DNA from: Turritopsis dohrnii
Taxonomy: Eukaryota > Cnidaria > Hydrozoa > Anthoathecata > Oceaniidae
Length of the DNA: 64,000 bases
Direction of reading: 5' to 3'
NCBI GenBank assembly: GCA_027922465.2
Contig: BQMF02000779.1
Location: 1 to 64,000 of the forward strand
A program made the translations under genes and the position numbers. Below are positions 1 to 12,644 of this stretch, piece by piece (position 1 is the stretch's first letter; the number at the start of each line of letters is the position of its first letter). Below the pieces are notes generated by a model, which was given only the letters and a program-made list of their open reading frames with translations, ran no database searches and was not told the DNA's origin.

Positions 1-1425
1 AATTTAGGCCAAATTTGGGCCAAATTTCGAAAGTTCTTCAATTTTCATGAAATTTTGCACGGATCACAATTGAAAGGTGCTGATTTCAAATTTGACAATG
101 ATATTGCCAGGTTTGACTAAAATTGGTCAATTTAGGCCAAATTTGGACCAAATTTCGAAAGTTCTTCAATTTTCATGAAATTTTGCACGGATCACATTTG
201 AAAGGTGCTGATTTCAAATTTGACAATGATATTGCCAGGTTTGACTAAAATTGGTCAATTTAGGCCAAATTTGGACCAAATTTCGAAAGTTCTTCAATTT
301 TCATGAAATTTTGCACGGATCACATTTGAAAGGTGGTGATTTCAAATTTGGCAATGATTTTGTCAGGTTTGACTAAAATTGGCCAATTTAGGCCAAATTT
401 GGACCAAATTTCGAAAGTTCTTCAATTTTCGCAAAAATTTGCACGGATCACAATTGAAAGGTGCTGATTTCGAATTTGACAATGATTTTGCCAGATTTTA
501 CTAAAATTGGGCAATTCAGGTCAAATTTGGACCAAATTTCGAAAGTTCTTCAATTTTCATGAAATTTTGCACGGATCACAATTGAAAGGTGCTGATTTCA
601 AATTTGACAATGATATTGCCAGGTTTGACTAAAATTGGTCAATTTAGGCCAAATTTGGACCAAATTTCGAAAGTTCTTCAATTTTCATGAAATTTTGCAC
701 GGATCACATTTGAAAGGTGGTGATTTCAAATTTGACAATGATTTTGTCAGGTTTGACTAAAATTGGCCAATTTAGGCCAAATTTGGACCAAATTTCGAAA
801 GTTCTTCAATTTTCGCAAAAATTTGCACGGATCACAATTGAAAGGTGCTGATTTCGAATTTGACAATGATTTTGCCAGATTTTACTAAAATTGGGCAATT
901 CAGGTCAAATTTGGACCAAATTTCGAAAGTTCTTCAATTTTCATGAAATTTTGCACGGATCACAATTGAAAGGTGCTGATTTCGAATTTGACAATGATTT
1001 TGCCAGATTTTACTATATTGGGCAATTCAGGTCAAATTTGGACCAAATTTCGAAAGTTCTTCAATTTTCATGAAATTTTGCACGGATCACAATTGAAAGG
1101 TGCTGATTTCGAATTTGACAATGATTTTGCCAGGTTTTACTAGAATTGGGCAATTTAGGTCAAATTTGGACCAAATTTAGAAAGTTCTTCAAATCTCAAG
1201 AAATTTTGCGTCGATCACATTTAAAAGGTGCTGATTACGAATTTGTCAGTCATTTTGTCAGATTTGACGAGAAATGGGTAATTCAGGCCAAATTTGAATC
1301 AAACTTAGAAAGTTCTGCAATATTCATAAAACTTTCTACAACGCACAATTAGAAGTTGTTGATTTTGAATTTGCCAATCATTTTATTAGATTTGAACATA
1401 ATTTGGCAATTCGGCAACGTTGTAT
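1..1425 (+). repeat. 128-bp satellite array, about 11 copies
   Basis: A head-to-tail array whose unit begins AATTTAGGCCAAATTTGG; unit starts fall at 1, 129, 257 and 385, giving a 128-bp period. Each unit carries a GGCCAAATTTGGACCAAATT motif, TTTTGCACGGATCACA and a block with GTGCTGATTTC. Copies are nearly identical to about 1140 and then decay over the last two. The array continues past the left window edge. The same unit occurs in reverse orientation at 17240-17715. Short open frames in it (for example 891-1073) come from the repeat period and are not genes. Confidence 0.95.
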
Positions 1426-2160
1426 TTTTGAGACTAACTATGCATCGTTGTGTTACGTCCTGAAGTCTTCAAGCCAAGCGGCTTCTTGTTGGTATAAATA
1501 CACTCACACAGCCATGAAAATAGTAATATAAGAATTGCAAACTGAAAACCATGTCTGCCGGCTGGAAATCGAGAATTCCTTCGGTTCAACAGAGCGTTAA
1601 GCTTTAATGGTCAGTTAACACAATTTAACAAAACAACATTTACAAGTAATTTGGAAGGCCGTGTTAAGTAACGGTAAATTCATCTTGCATGCTTACGATA
1701 TTGTTTCTGAAACAATTACGCTATCTTAAGAGAAATGCTTAATGATTTTAATGAATTGAATAATTTCATTTATAAAATCTTTTATCATTCTGAAATTTTG
1801 AATTATCAAAAGTTCCTAACACTCTCCATCACTTAACAAACGTGAGCTGGTGCTAACAAATTATTTTAATTTATGTTTTATACGAAAGTAATCGTAGATC
1901 ACACGTTTTCTCTTTTGGCGCTCTATAAAAGCACATTTTTGTGGAGAAAGCACTGTTTCAAGTCACCCCCGCACGATAAATTTCAGTAGGTGTACTTTGT
2001 GAAGCAATAACTTGAGATGGCATGCATCAATTAGTTTGAGCACTTCGTTATCTGAAAGACGAAAGATGAATGGACCTTTTTTCAAAATTTCATAGTAATT
2101 ACTTTCTTAGAATAAAAGTTATGAGCAAATCTTTTCAAAAAACGGCGAATTTTGTTTCAA
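1426..2160. other. Unassigned sequence right of the satellite
   Basis: No coding region is supported. A perfect TATAAATA lies at 1493-1500, followed by ACTCACACAGCC and TGGTCAGTTAACA near 1610. This could be a core promoter or the remains of an LTR, but no partner repeat was found in the window. Confidence 0.4.
1493..1500 (+). promoter_or_regulatory. Possible TATA box
   Basis: TATAAATA preceded by a moderately GC-rich stretch. No gene follows within 1 kb, so it may be the relic of a mobile-element promoter. Confidence 0.25.
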
Positions 2161-2437
2161 GTCACCCCGTTTTACTATGTATTTCTTCTTTTAAAATCCA
2201 TTTAATATTAATCAAAGAAACTTTTGTAAATCTAAAAGGGTTTCTTCGCTGGGAGACATGACATGCATTGCACGGTGTTTTAGTGTCATGTAAACGCACG
2301 CACGAAATATACCAAAAAGAAGAAGAAGAAGAACAAGATGCCCGTATGGGCAGAAAGATTTCTGCAAAATCTGTTGAAGCATAAAAAATGAAAAATGTTA
2401 TGACAATTATGAAATTCGACAAAAAATGTTACACGAT

Positions 2438-2500
2438 CAAAGAGGGCTCGAACCACCGACTTTTCGGTTAGCAGCCAAGTAACTGCGCCACAGAACTACA
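2438..2500 (-). repeat. tRNA-like module 1, copy A (tRNA-Asn-like, degenerate)
   Basis: Read on the minus strand it has TGGCGCAGTTACTTGG (box A-like), an anticodon arm resembling tRNA-Asn (CTTGG, loop CTGCTAA, CCGAA) and GGTTCGAGCCC (box B). The T stem does not pair well and there is no matching acceptor stem, so this is a tRNA-derived repeat and not a functional tRNA gene. Confidence 0.6.
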
Positions 2501-2633
2501 TGTCTCTGTAATGTATAAACTGCTAGCTTTAAACAGTAAGAAAAAAATGGAGGTGAAAAGCCGGTTGTAATGTATTTCTTGCTTTCGCAAAAATCCAAAA
2601 TCGAAATATTTTATGACATTTAAAAATTTCATC

Positions 2634-2702
2634 AACGCGGAATCGAACCACCGACCCTTAGGTTAGTAGTTGCTGTATTAACCGACTGTGCCACGGAAGA
2701 CC
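2634..2702 (-). repeat. tRNA-like module 2, copy A
   Basis: Minus strand: TGGCACAGTCGGTTAA (box A-like) and GGTTCGATTCC (box B) at tRNA-like spacing. It pairs poorly in the T stem. It always lies about 200 bp from module 1 in the same orientation. Confidence 0.55.
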
Positions 2703-2756
2703 TACTGACATGCACGTTAATATAGATATCTATATATTAATAGCCGATTCTCCGTC

Positions 2757-2786
2757 TGTCTGTTTGTTTGTTTGTTTGTTTGTAAG
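2757..2786 (+). repeat. TTTG microsatellite
   Basis: About six TTTG/TCTG units between a tRNA-like module and unassigned AT-rich sequence. Confidence 0.8.
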
Positions 2787-3479
2787 TCACGCAAAATGGT
2801 AGATTAAGTTGTGAGCGAAATTATTTCTTTTTTTGTGTGCGATGTGAGTTCGAAGCAAATACATTGCAACCCCAATCGAACGTGACTTTTTTTGGCTGAT
2901 GAACTAATAGGAATAACGTTTTGTTTTTATCATTATTGTTAGTTTTATATTCCACATTGACTTGGCTTTGAAAACAGTACATCAACTAAATACAAAGAAA
3001 CTAACTGATTAAATATTTTGGACAAAAAGCAGCAGTGGCAGAACGTGGCAGCATATGTGCGGTTTGCCACTAACTCTTGCCTGACTATCTGAGACGGGTG
3101 AACTTTTTTTCGAGCAATCAAAATGTTTAAAAACCGATAGGTAAAAAAAGAGTATCATATCAAAACAAAATGTTTTTTTTTTTGCTTTTCTTTTAATAAA
3201 TTAATTTCTTCTTTTAATTGTTAAGCGTTCTGATCGAACGTTTTTTTATTCTATTTATTCATTTAGCACGTGCCTTTTTTCTCTCCTCCGTGTGAACTTT
3301 TTAAGAAGAGAAAACATTTCCCCCCTGTTTGATAGCACCCATGTTAGAGCGCGTAACGTTTTTAAAACAAAAGCTAATAAAAAGTTTTTTCTCTCTACGT
3401 TTTGAGTGCATTGTTGTACTGATCAACGATTGTTTTAAAAAATAAATAACACATGAAATTTGGGTTTTTTTGGAACCAT

Positions 3480-3990
3480 TGTTTAAACTGATATTTGATA
3501 TTTGATTTCGAATCTGCCTCTAGGATAACTGACGTTTTTTCGGGTCCGCGATACAGGCGATGGGGTGACAAAAAATTTGGGTCTAATTTTTTTGGGAGGG
3601 GTCTGTGACGTCATCAAAATCTTTGAAGAATGATATCTCTGTAACGGTTGATCGTAGCGGAACGATCCCATACATTTTTTTAATCAGTTTTTCGAGCTCT
3701 ACAACATGGACACGCTTATCATTAATCAATAACCATTGTATTGAGACCCTAATCGAATGCGACGTTTAGGGAAAATTGTCTCGGTAACCAATAGGGATAA
3801 CTGACGTTTTTTGGGGTCCGCGATACAGGTTATGGGGTGACGAAAAAATTTAGGCCAAATTTTTTTTGCGACGGGTGTGTGACGTCATCAAAATCTTTGA
3901 TCGACGATATCTCCGTAACGGTGCGTCATAGACATATGATCCTATACATTTTCTTGCTCAGAATTTCGAGCTCTACAAGATAGTAACACT
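3480..3990 (-). repeat. Two tandem copies of the TGACGTCA-containing repeat, inverted relative to 12.6-16.7 kb
   Basis: Both copies carry GATAACTGACGTTTTTT, a GGGGTGAC block, GTGACGTCATCAAAATCTTT, GATATCTC-GTAACGG and TTTCGAGCTCTACAA. In reverse complement these match the short units of the higher-order repeat at 12645-16757. A further fragment (CCCCAATCGAACGTGAC) lies near 2870. Confidence 0.85.
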
Positions 3991-4380
3991 CTCTTTTGTC
4001 AATTCCTTAATTCCTTAATTCTTAATTCTATTTACAAACCGTTGAAAACTTCTTTTTAGTTGAAAAAGAATGACACAGTCCAAGATAATTATAAGCTTCT
4101 TTTATATATTTTCTGTTTTCACCTTAAAATATGTACATCTTCTTTAAAATCCATTTAATATTGATCAAAGAAACTTTCGTAAATCTTTCGCTGACATGCA
4201 ATGCACGGTGCTTTGGTTTCATGTAAATGCACGCACGAAATTTCAAAAAACCGCTAGGTTTGGGCAGTAAGAAAAAAACGAAGACAAGATGCCCTTACGG
4301 GCAAAAAGATTTCTGCAAAATCTGTTGAAGCATGAAAAATGACAAATGTTATGACATTTATGAAATTCGACAAAAAATGC

Positions 4381-4457
4381 TACACCATCTAAGTGGGCTC
4401 GAACCACCGACAATTCGGTTACCAGCCGAGTAACTAGCCAACTGCACCACAGAACTA
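4381..4457 (-). repeat. tRNA-like module 1, copy B (best preserved)
   Basis: Minus strand TGGTGCAGTTGGCTAG (strong box A), anticodon loop CTGGTAA flanked by CTCGG/CCGAA, and GGTTCGAGCCC (box B). Closest to a tRNA of the three copies, but the acceptor stem is not closed. Confidence 0.6.
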
Positions 4458-4620
4458 CATATGCAACTGTAATGTAAAAAGCGCCCTATCTTTAGACAGT
4501 AAGAAAAAAACGGAAGAGAAAAACCAAAGCCGGTTGTAATGTATTTCTTGCTTTCGCAAAAATCCAAAATCGAAATAGTTTATGACATATTTAAAAATTC
4601 GAAAAAAAAACAGAAGATCT

Positions 4621-4686
4621 ACATGGGGTCGAACCGCCGACCTTTCGGTTAATAGTTACTGAATCAACCAACTGTGCCACGGAAGC
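4621..4686 (-). repeat. tRNA-like module 2, copy B
   Basis: Minus strand TGGCACAGTTGGTTGA (box A-like) and GGTTCGACCCC (box B), about 170 bp from module 1. Confidence 0.55.
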
Positions 4687-5064
4687 CTATACGTCAGCGT
4701 TGATATAAATATATATACCTCTTTTGACTCTTCTGTTTACAAAACGTTAAGAACTTCTTTTTAGTTAGAAAAGAATGATCACAGTCCAAGATAATTATAA
4801 GTTTCTTCTATATATTTTCTGTTTTCACCTTAAAATATGTATATATTCTTTAAAATCCATTTAATATTGAGCAAAGAAACTTTAGTAAATCTTTCGCTGA
4901 CATGCAATGCACGGTGCTTTGGTTTCATGTAAATGCACGCACGAAATTTCAAAAAACCGCTAGGTTTGGACAGTAAGAAAAACAAGATGCCCTTGCAGGC
5001 ATAAGGATTTCTGCAAAATCAGCTGAAGTATGAAAAAAGAAAGACTATGACATTCTTGAAATTT

Positions 5065-6490
5065 AAGAAAAGTTTAATCCGCAATTATATTTATTAAATT
5101 TCTGATCACGTACTCCCCAAAAATCTGGAAAAAACATAATTGTCACTATGCAAAACTTTAGCTGAATGACATGTTCTTTATTTTGTTGGTACGAAATGAT
5201 ATTAAGGATTCAGTGATCAATTTAGATAAGACAATGAGTATGCACGTAAGTCATTGTAAATGTTATGAATTTAATATGTCTTGTCAATCTTCCTAACAGA
5301 ATTCCTAACTCAGAAGGAGAAAAAGGAAAGCATAGATTTTAATGATACGAAATACATCTATATACATACAAAATCAACATACATAACTGAAAACAGAAAT
5401 TTGTGCTTTAATTTGAGTAACAATATGTCATTGCCATCTTTTTAATTTAAACGCATGCATTACCAGAACTAAATTTCATGAAAAGATTATTAAAATTTAT
5501 TCAGAAACTTAAAAAACAATAAATTTTTAATTACGTATACACGCCAGGGCATCATGAAAGCATAACTGACACAATACGAACCTTACATTAACTTCTAATA
5601 AACTTAATGAACAAAATAACATCAAATTCATATGTTTTCAGATATCACAGTGATTACGTATGTACGGTCAATCTTCCTAATTACGAAAAGACTTCCCAAA
5701 CACAAAAAGTAAACAAAGATTAGGATTATGAAAAATATGACCTAAACTTAGCTACCAAAATTAGCAAACATATATAACTGAAAACAGAAATTTGTGTTAA
5801 AAGATGTCCAATATTTAGAATTTACAGACAATCAAGATAAGTTTCAATTTGCTATCGTAAATAGTAAGTCCCCATTCCTAATTCAGGACATTGATAATAC
5901 AGCCAAGAACTATACAAGTATATGTATATAATAGGCTAAAAAATAGCTAGAGAAACATCAAACATAAAATGAGATGCACAGCGACAGACAGAGGCAGAGG
6001 GTAACAAGACATTCCTTGTATGTTGTTGGAGCTGAAGAGGAAACTGAGCTGAGCTGTATGTATCCAGAGCTTAAAAAGCACTAAGCCCACACATGAAACA
6101 AACAGTATTTTGCATCTAGAAAGGCTTAAAAGAATCGCAGACATTTTGCAAAACATAAAAGCTGCACACACTGTTTTCACAAAACATTGAGAACTTGTTT
6201 TTAGAAAAGAATGAACGTAGTAGAATCATTGCAAGATAATTATAAATTTCTACCCTTTACTTTCGGTTTTGGAAGTGCAAATCTTCTTACTTTTGGAAAT
6301 TTAAGGTTTCTTCGGTCACGCTGTGGTATACCATTATGCGAACGGCGTGCAAATGTAAAGTCGAAAAATACCCGGATGATCACATGGCGGAAATAATCAA
6401 GCCAATAAACTAAGCGTTATTTAAGTTTATTAGCACCCTTTCGTATTAGTGGCGCTTTATGCACCAATGAAAATTGAGACGGCGGAAAAA
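5065..6490. other. AT-rich stretch, no gene seen
   Basis: No supported coding region. Phrases such as AACTGAAAACAGAAATTTGTG recur at about 5385 and 5778, so this is also repeat-derived. Open frames at 5947-6180 and 6211-6396 have no recognisable domain and are probably chance. Confidence 0.5.
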
Positions 6491-6620
6491 ATCGCTAGGT
6501 TTGGACAGTAAGATGAAACAAGATGCCCGTATGGGCAGAAAGATTTCTGCAAAATCTGTTGAAGCATAAAAAATGAAAAATATTATGACAATCATGAAAT
6601 TCGACAAAAAATGTTACAGG

Positions 6621-6680
6621 ATCAAAGAGGGCTCGAACCACCGACTTTTCGGTTAGCAGCCAAAGTAACTGCGCCACAAT
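6621..6680 (-). repeat. tRNA-like module 1, copy C
   Basis: Same sequence as copy A with a few changes; box B GGTTCGAGCCC is kept. Confidence 0.55.
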
Positions 6681-6812
6681 GTCTCTGTAATGTATAAACT
6701 GCTAGCTTTAAACAGTAAGAAAAAAATGGAGGTGAAAAGCCGGTTGTAATGTATTTCTTGCTTTCGCAAAAATCCAAAATCGAAATATTTTATGACATTT
6801 AAAAATTTCATC

Positions 6813-6880
6813 AACGCGGGATTGAACCACCGACCCTTTGGTCAGTAGTTGCTGTAATAACCGACTGTGCCACGGAAGCC
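6813..6880 (-). repeat. tRNA-like module 2, copy C
   Basis: Minus strand TGGCACAGTCGGTTAT (box A-like); box B is changed to GGTTCAATCCC. Confidence 0.5.
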
Positions 6881-7349
6881 ATGCTCGTTAGCATAAATAT
6901 AAATATATATACCTCTTTTGACTCTTCTGTTTACAAACCGTTGAGAACTTCTTTTTAGTTGAAAAAGAATGATCACAGTCCAAGATAATTATAAGCTTCT
7001 TTTATATATTTTCTGTTTTCACCTTAAAATATGTATATCTTCTTTAAAATCCATTAAATATTGATCAAAGAAACTTTCGTAAATCTTTCGCTGACATGCA
7101 ATGCACGGTGCTTTGGTTTCATGTAAATGCACACACGAAATTTCAAAAAACCGCTAGGTTTGGACAGTAAGAAAAAAACGGAGAACAAAAAAACGAAAGC
7201 CGGTTGTAATAGCTTTCTTGCTTTCGCAGAAATCTAAAAAAAAACTAAGAAAAACAAAGACGATCGTAAAGGCTTTCTTGCTTACGCAGAAATCCAACAA
7301 GATGCCCTTGCAGGCATAAGGATTTCTGCAAAACCAGCTGAAGCATGAA

Positions 7350-7930
7350 ACCCTAGAAATCTATGAAAGCATCAATGATACATACTATAGATCCAAAAAA
7401 TATTAAAGCTCCTCTTTCCTGTTGAGCATTTTGAACACTTTACACACAAACGTTAACAAGATTTTATACTACTTTTATGGTTGTGGAGAGACGATTGCTT
7501 AATGAATGAAACTTTAAGTACCAAAATGAAAGTATTTTTTTTCTTGAAAACAAACATATTATATACTGTAGATCAAAAATAGATAAGACAAAAATACTTT
7601 TAAAAAGTGTGAATAGGGCTTAACTAAAAACAACATAAGCTATTACATACAAAGAAAGGAAAGGTGCGAATCGTAACCATGGATACGCGATTTATATGAC
7701 AGTTTTTTAAAAAAGAATCTATGTATAAGAACGAAAGAAAAAAAACACAAACTTTTTCGAAAAAAATATAAGAAACAAATTAAAAAATTTATCGGAAATA
7801 CTATGTTTTAAAGTAACTACGTATCTACCTAAGCTAGCTACGAAGCATTTAAAAATTTTACCTTTTAAAAGTTTAACTATGAGCCACTTTGATGAATTTT
7901 TGTATTTCTCAAGTTTGCCTCAAAGCTTTG
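7350..7930. other. AT-rich stretch, nothing recognised
   Basis: A-rich sequence with no open frame of note, no tRNA-like box and no repeat seen elsewhere in the window. Confidence 0.4.
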
Positions 7931-7934
7931 CTTG

Positions 7935-8022
7935 GTCAGCTAGGATTATCTAGGATAAGCTAGGATAGACTAGGAAGCTAGGGTAAGATAGGATCAGCTA
8001 GAATCAGCTAGGATCAGCTAGA
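7935..8022 (+). repeat. AGCTAGGAT minisatellite
   Basis: About eight imperfect 9-11-bp units of (AT)CAGCTAGGAT. Short, non-coding, not repeated elsewhere in the window. Confidence 0.85.
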
Positions 8023-8399
8023 GGCTTGCTGACAAACCTCACACAGACCTCACTTTTACTCCGATGTACCCAGATATAAGCCTACAATTAAGCAAATGGG
8101 AAGATAAAAAAGCACTAAGAAGAAAGCTTACCAAAAGATAGAAGTTTCAAATACCGATGTTAGAAAAGAAAGTTTTCGATTTCTGTATCCGCAATTACAA
8201 CCAGTCGCCAGAAGTTTCTCGTGGAAGAAACGTCGTGCTACGAAAAAATGGCTTTACGCATAGATGTAATGAATCCATGTAGGCGCACGCACGAAATTTC
8301 AAAAAACCGCTAGGTTTGGACAGCAGAAAAAAAAAAAAAACCCAGAGCCGGTTTTAATGTATTTCTTGCTTTCGCAGAAATCCAACAACCTTATTTACA

Positions 8400-9430
8400 A
8401 AAAACAATTTTGTAACGTCAATCGCGTAGAGGTGACTAGGTAAACTTTTATTTCACTAATATTCTGTTAACATATGCAAATTATGCTGGTCATATTTTAA
8501 TTGAATTTTAACTGGGTTTCCGATCTTCGTAGCAATTTTGGTTTTTGCTGTTTCATTTTGTCAAATGGACTGTCAAATAACTGGATTGAATAAAAAGGCT
8601 CTGTTTTAATGTATGTCAATCATGGAATTAAATCGATCTATGTCAGGTCTTTCGTTTCTCTTTTTGAGAATATTAATTATTTAGGATATTCTTTGCAACC
8701 TTCAACAGCAACTACTGAACTAAAGACTACCTCACTAAAGTGCGGAATAGAAAGTTAATAAAAACAAAAAACTTTTATAAACTTTTTGGTAACAAATGTT
8801 TTTTTTTTTCCAATCACAAAAAATAGGAAAAGACTAGGGATACACAATATGAGGGATGCGAGGACTCTCCAACAAAATTTCTACATACTTTTAAACTAAA
8901 TCAAAGATTACCAATATAAACAAAACAATATTAACGAAAACATAAATTTTTATTACTCTCGAGTCCCGAGTAGTTGTCCCCTATTGTTAGTTTTTTGAAA
9001 ATTTTCCACCCGGGACATTCTTATTAAAATCACGCCACCCACCCACCCGATTATTAATTTGCGAGCAAAATTTCATCTTCCTAAGAAAACATTCCGCATT
9101 TCTAAGCAGCGCTGGAGAGATTTCAAAAAAGGGCAACTTCGGCGATTTATTCTGAATTTTTCCCGCTCCGGTTTTCACCCACCCTAATAATTCTAACCAC
9201 CCCAACTATTCCAGACTCGAACGTAACTTATTACCTAGTTTAATGTTTTCTCCAATAAATATTTCTGACAATGAACCAACTATGCGCTTCTGCAATGAGA
9301 ACAAGCCAACAAATATGCCACTTTGAATTATCAACAATTCTCCTTACCTCACGTATAAGTCCACTGTGGATTCCGTAGGTTTGACGAAGGCGCTTAACAT
9401 TAACATGATGCTCACCTGAAGCATTGGCTG
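8400..9430. other. AT-rich stretch left of the OTU/F-box remnant
   Basis: No supported gene. A GC-richer patch at 8985-9210 contains an open frame on the minus strand without recognisable domains. Possible splice-donor-like AGGTGAGC (minus strand, near 9420) and GAGGTAAGG (near 9350) could mark the 3' part of the decayed gene to the right. Confidence 0.3.
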
Positions 9431-9434
9431 CCGG

Positions 9435-10167
9435 TTAAATGTCAGGATTGTCAACATATAGTCGTGGAAGCAATCCCATTGCCTTATTTATGACAAACCT
9501 GTTTAGTCTCGATAGGGCTTTAGGGACGTTATTAAAGGTCCAGCAGACATGATTTGGAAAGGTATTGTCAGATAGTTGCATGGATTGTAAAAATATTCGC
9601 TCGAGTATTTCAATGGGTAGCAAGTCAAGATAGCTTTCTCTACAGTCGATTGGTGGATTACCGTGTTTAGATGTTGTGTCACTGATGTCCTTATGGTTGA
9701 TTAGTTGGTCACTCATATCCTCTCGATTTGCAAGTTGTTCGCTCATGCTCTCACATTCGGTTGATTTGTCGCACATTTCTTCACAGTCGGTTGGTATGTT
9801 GTTTTTATGGTTTGGTTTCTCATGCCCTCTGTGTCGGTAGATTGGTCACTCATGTCCTCACAGTCGGTTAGTTTCTCATTGGTGTCTTCACGGTTGGCTA
9901 GTTTGCTGATGTCTTCGCAATCGGTTATTTGCTCAAAGGATTCCTCAGCTTCCCCTATATGTATACCGTTGCTATTTACAACAACATAATGCATTCCATG
10001 GTCCTCAGCAAAATGACCCAGAGTAAGTATATGTGCAGGCGTGAAGTTGTGAGGTCTAATACGCCTAAATCCTTGTACCCCAAGAGAAGAAACGATCGAT
10101 TCCTACATTAAAAAGCTCTGTCACAGCTACCAATGTTAATTCATCGCCGTAAGTTCCATCCCTGCTC
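9435..10167 (-). pseudogene. OTU protease C-terminal half plus F-box, decayed
   Basis: Reading leftwards from about 10167, the frame gives MSRDGTYGDELTLVAV, a hallmark of the second half of OTU-type cysteine proteases. After a frameshift near 10070 it continues through LTLGHFAEDHGMHYVVV, with the likely catalytic His in HYVVV. Next come acidic repeats of the type ANREDMSDQL / CEDISD over about 90 residues. A second frameshift near 9760-9780 precedes a C-terminal F-box-like segment (LPIEILERIF). At least two frame breaks mark it as a pseudogene. The first half of the OTU domain lies 6.6 kb to the right, beyond the higher-order repeat. OTU enzymes remove ubiquitin and F-box proteins recruit SCF ubiquitin ligase; whether this family joins both in one protein elsewhere cannot be told from here. 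Confidence 0.7.
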
Positions 10168-10174
10168 ATTGATC
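10168..10174 (+). repeat. Target-site duplication, left copy (ATTGATC)
   Basis: ATTGATC directly left of the higher-order repeat; an identical 7-mer lies directly right of it at 16758-16764. Both lie in OTU coding sequence. Confidence 0.75.
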
Positions 10175-12644
10175 TGACTAGTATCCCGGGTAAAAACTTT
10201 TTACCGAACTTAACTTTGAAAACATTAGGTCAAATCTGTCATTAATGTGGTACGTACGCGTCACCCGCCACCCATGTTCAGTATGCGTTGTGTCACAGAA
10301 TTTAACTCATGTAAAAGTTTCTTTTCAGGCATTAATTTGTTATTACCTTCAGAAGATTAAAAACAGAAACAAATAGCAACATGGCTCAGAATAATATATT
10401 TATACGCAGAAGAGAAGTAACTTTAATGTAAAAAAAATGGCAATATATAACACAGAACTGTTTACCCAAACATTGAATAACATTACAAAATGTGAATTGA
10501 AAACAAATTGATACCTTCCAACTGTGTTTCTTTCGTGTGGAAGTTACATTATACAGCAACCATTAATGAATTTTTGAAATGATATGTAGTCTGTTCTTCC
10601 CAAAACCATCAACGTCATGATTAAAACCATGAGTTTCATTTCTTTATGCTTTTTTTTTATTATTACCTAAAAAATTAATACTTGAATTGTAATACCGAAA
10701 ACCTAATCATGCTATAAGAATATTGAAATAAACAACAACAACAACAAAAAAAAAAAAATGCAATTCAACTACGCATTTATCCTAAAAACAATAACTCAAA
10801 ACAACAAAACACCGTAATAGTAATTGTAATACTGTAATACCGAAAACCTAATCATGCTATAAGAATATTGAAATAAACAACAACAACAAAAAGTTGTTGC
10901 ATTTATCCTTAAAACAAAAATTAACCCAGAAGATAAAAAGTCACAAATAAAATCATAAAATCATGCCAAACTTATATACCCAGGTACGTAAACGATTACC
11001 ATAACACAAAATAATGCATAAACATTTCATTGCACAGTAATAACTAATGAACTTCTTAAATACATAATCCATTCACATCTACCTTATGAATAATAATTAA
11101 AAACACAAACGTAATGACAGAATTTATATATATATCTAAAGAGTTTATAAAAAATTGAAAACAACCACATTTTTAATCTGAGTTAAAATCTCCTCTGGCT
11201 AATTCACAACAGTTAAACAACCCTTTATTCTTATTTATCCAGCATACCAACTGTGTTATAACTACATAGATTTATACTATTTTAACTTTAGCTGAACTTC
11301 AAACAAAATGGGATACCTTTCACTGCCAATTCACATGTTAGTAAACTAAACAGCATTGATCATCTTCTGTAGACATTTTCAAACACTTCTAAACTCTTTA
11401 CTTCTATATTCATACCTGTAAACAAATTACTAATACTTTATTTACTTTCCAGCACAAACATACATAGGTATTTATAAAACACTTTCGCTACCATTTTTTT
11501 TAAGTGAAATACATAAAACTGCTCTCTTCGTTTGGAAAAACTGCTAAACTTTCTGTATTTTCCAGTAGATTTTGTACTTTTTGGCAGGCAGACAAAAGCA
11601 TCAAGCATCGATATAAATTAGATACAATAGATACAATCAGACAGCATAACACATTCCCCACTTCCACAGCGTCATGAGAAATAAAAACATTCATAGCTGT
11701 AGGACCATTTTTAATGTAATAATAGCGCGCGTTACCAAAACAAATTTCTCTCGGCTTCCTTTTCATCCAGCAGCATATACACATACTAAACGACAGAATA
11801 ACTGAGACACTAAATTAAACTAAATTAAAACCATTCCTTACTGTGTAAATAAACATGAAACTGCATTTCTCCACTGCACTTTCTTCTGTATAGCGATATT
11901 TGATAACTAAAACGTAAACAAACATTTAAAAACCTGTTCTTTTATTAATCTAAAATAATAATATTAATATTAAATAATAAATATTAAATAATAATAATAA
12001 TATTAAACAATAAAAGTCTTATCGTTCTGCACAGCCAATTTTTCAAAACTTCACTGCACTTCTTCTGTATAAAAGTTTTATAATAATACCTTTTGCTCGT
12101 TCGATCTTTCTGCAGCTAATTTTTAAAAACTTCACTGCACTTCTTCTGTATATCTAAATATGATTTTTCATTGTAAACAAACAACTAACCCGTGTTCTTT
12201 TAGCAATAAACACGATAATAAAACGTTTTATAATAATAACAATACCTTCGTGCATACAAACCTGTGTTTCTTCGTCAGTTCTTTCGTCGATTTGCTGCCT
12301 AAAACAATCAAATTTAAATTAAAATATTCGTATACAAAAAGAAACACGTCTTCTTCGCGAAGTTTCTTGCTCACGAAATGATCGTTGACAAATTTCGAAC
12401 GAAGAAATTGCATTGCTCGCACTCCTCCAAAGACGTTTTTCGGCTGATTTCCACTGCGCAAACCAAAAATAACAAAACGGAGGAGCATATACTAATCGCG
12501 GAAAATCAAAAAAAGTGTCTCTCGTCTCTGCGTGGTTTTACGACAAAAAGGGAAAAAATAAGAAGGATTTGACCGTGAAAAAAAAACAAATATGTCACTC
12601 TCTAAAATAAAAACCGGATGCACAATCGCGAATTAGTATAATAA
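10175..12644 (+). repeat. Higher-order repeat, long unit 1
   Basis: Begins TGACTAGTATCCCGGG. It matches long unit 3 (13209-15638) along its length with indels, the offset drifting from about 3035 bp at the left to about 2990 bp at the right. Contains phrases such as AAACAGAAACAAATAGCAAC and CTTCACTGCACTTCTTCTGT. The latter recurs three times inside this unit (near 12048, 12130 and, diverged, 11870). Confidence 0.8.

Larger units (their letters stand above)
2165..8395. repeat. Dispersed modular repeat family, at least five partial copies
   Basis: Blocks recur in the same order and orientation. The order is TTTAAAATCCATTTAATATT, then GACATGCAATGCACGGTG, then ACCGCTAGGTTTGGACAGTAAG, then a small hairpin (GCCC-loop-GGGC), then tRNA-like module 1, then GCCGGTTGTAATGTATTTC, then tRNA-like module 2, then CTCTTTTGACTCTTCTGTTTAC. 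Copies or parts start near 2190, 4139, 4850, 6495, 7045 and 8275. The copy at 4100-4810 is the most complete, about 710 bp. No protein is encoded. The tRNA-like parts suggest Pol III-derived, SINE-like elements, but the full unit is longer than usual and the end structure is not clear. Confidence 0.75.

Noticed and set aside
891..1352. Plus-strand open frames of 60-68 residues in the satellite
   Set aside because: They repeat with the 128-bp unit and change frame each copy (128 is not a multiple of 3).
2438..6880. Functional tRNA genes
   Set aside because: Box A and B are good but acceptor and T stems do not pair; treated as tRNA-derived repeats.
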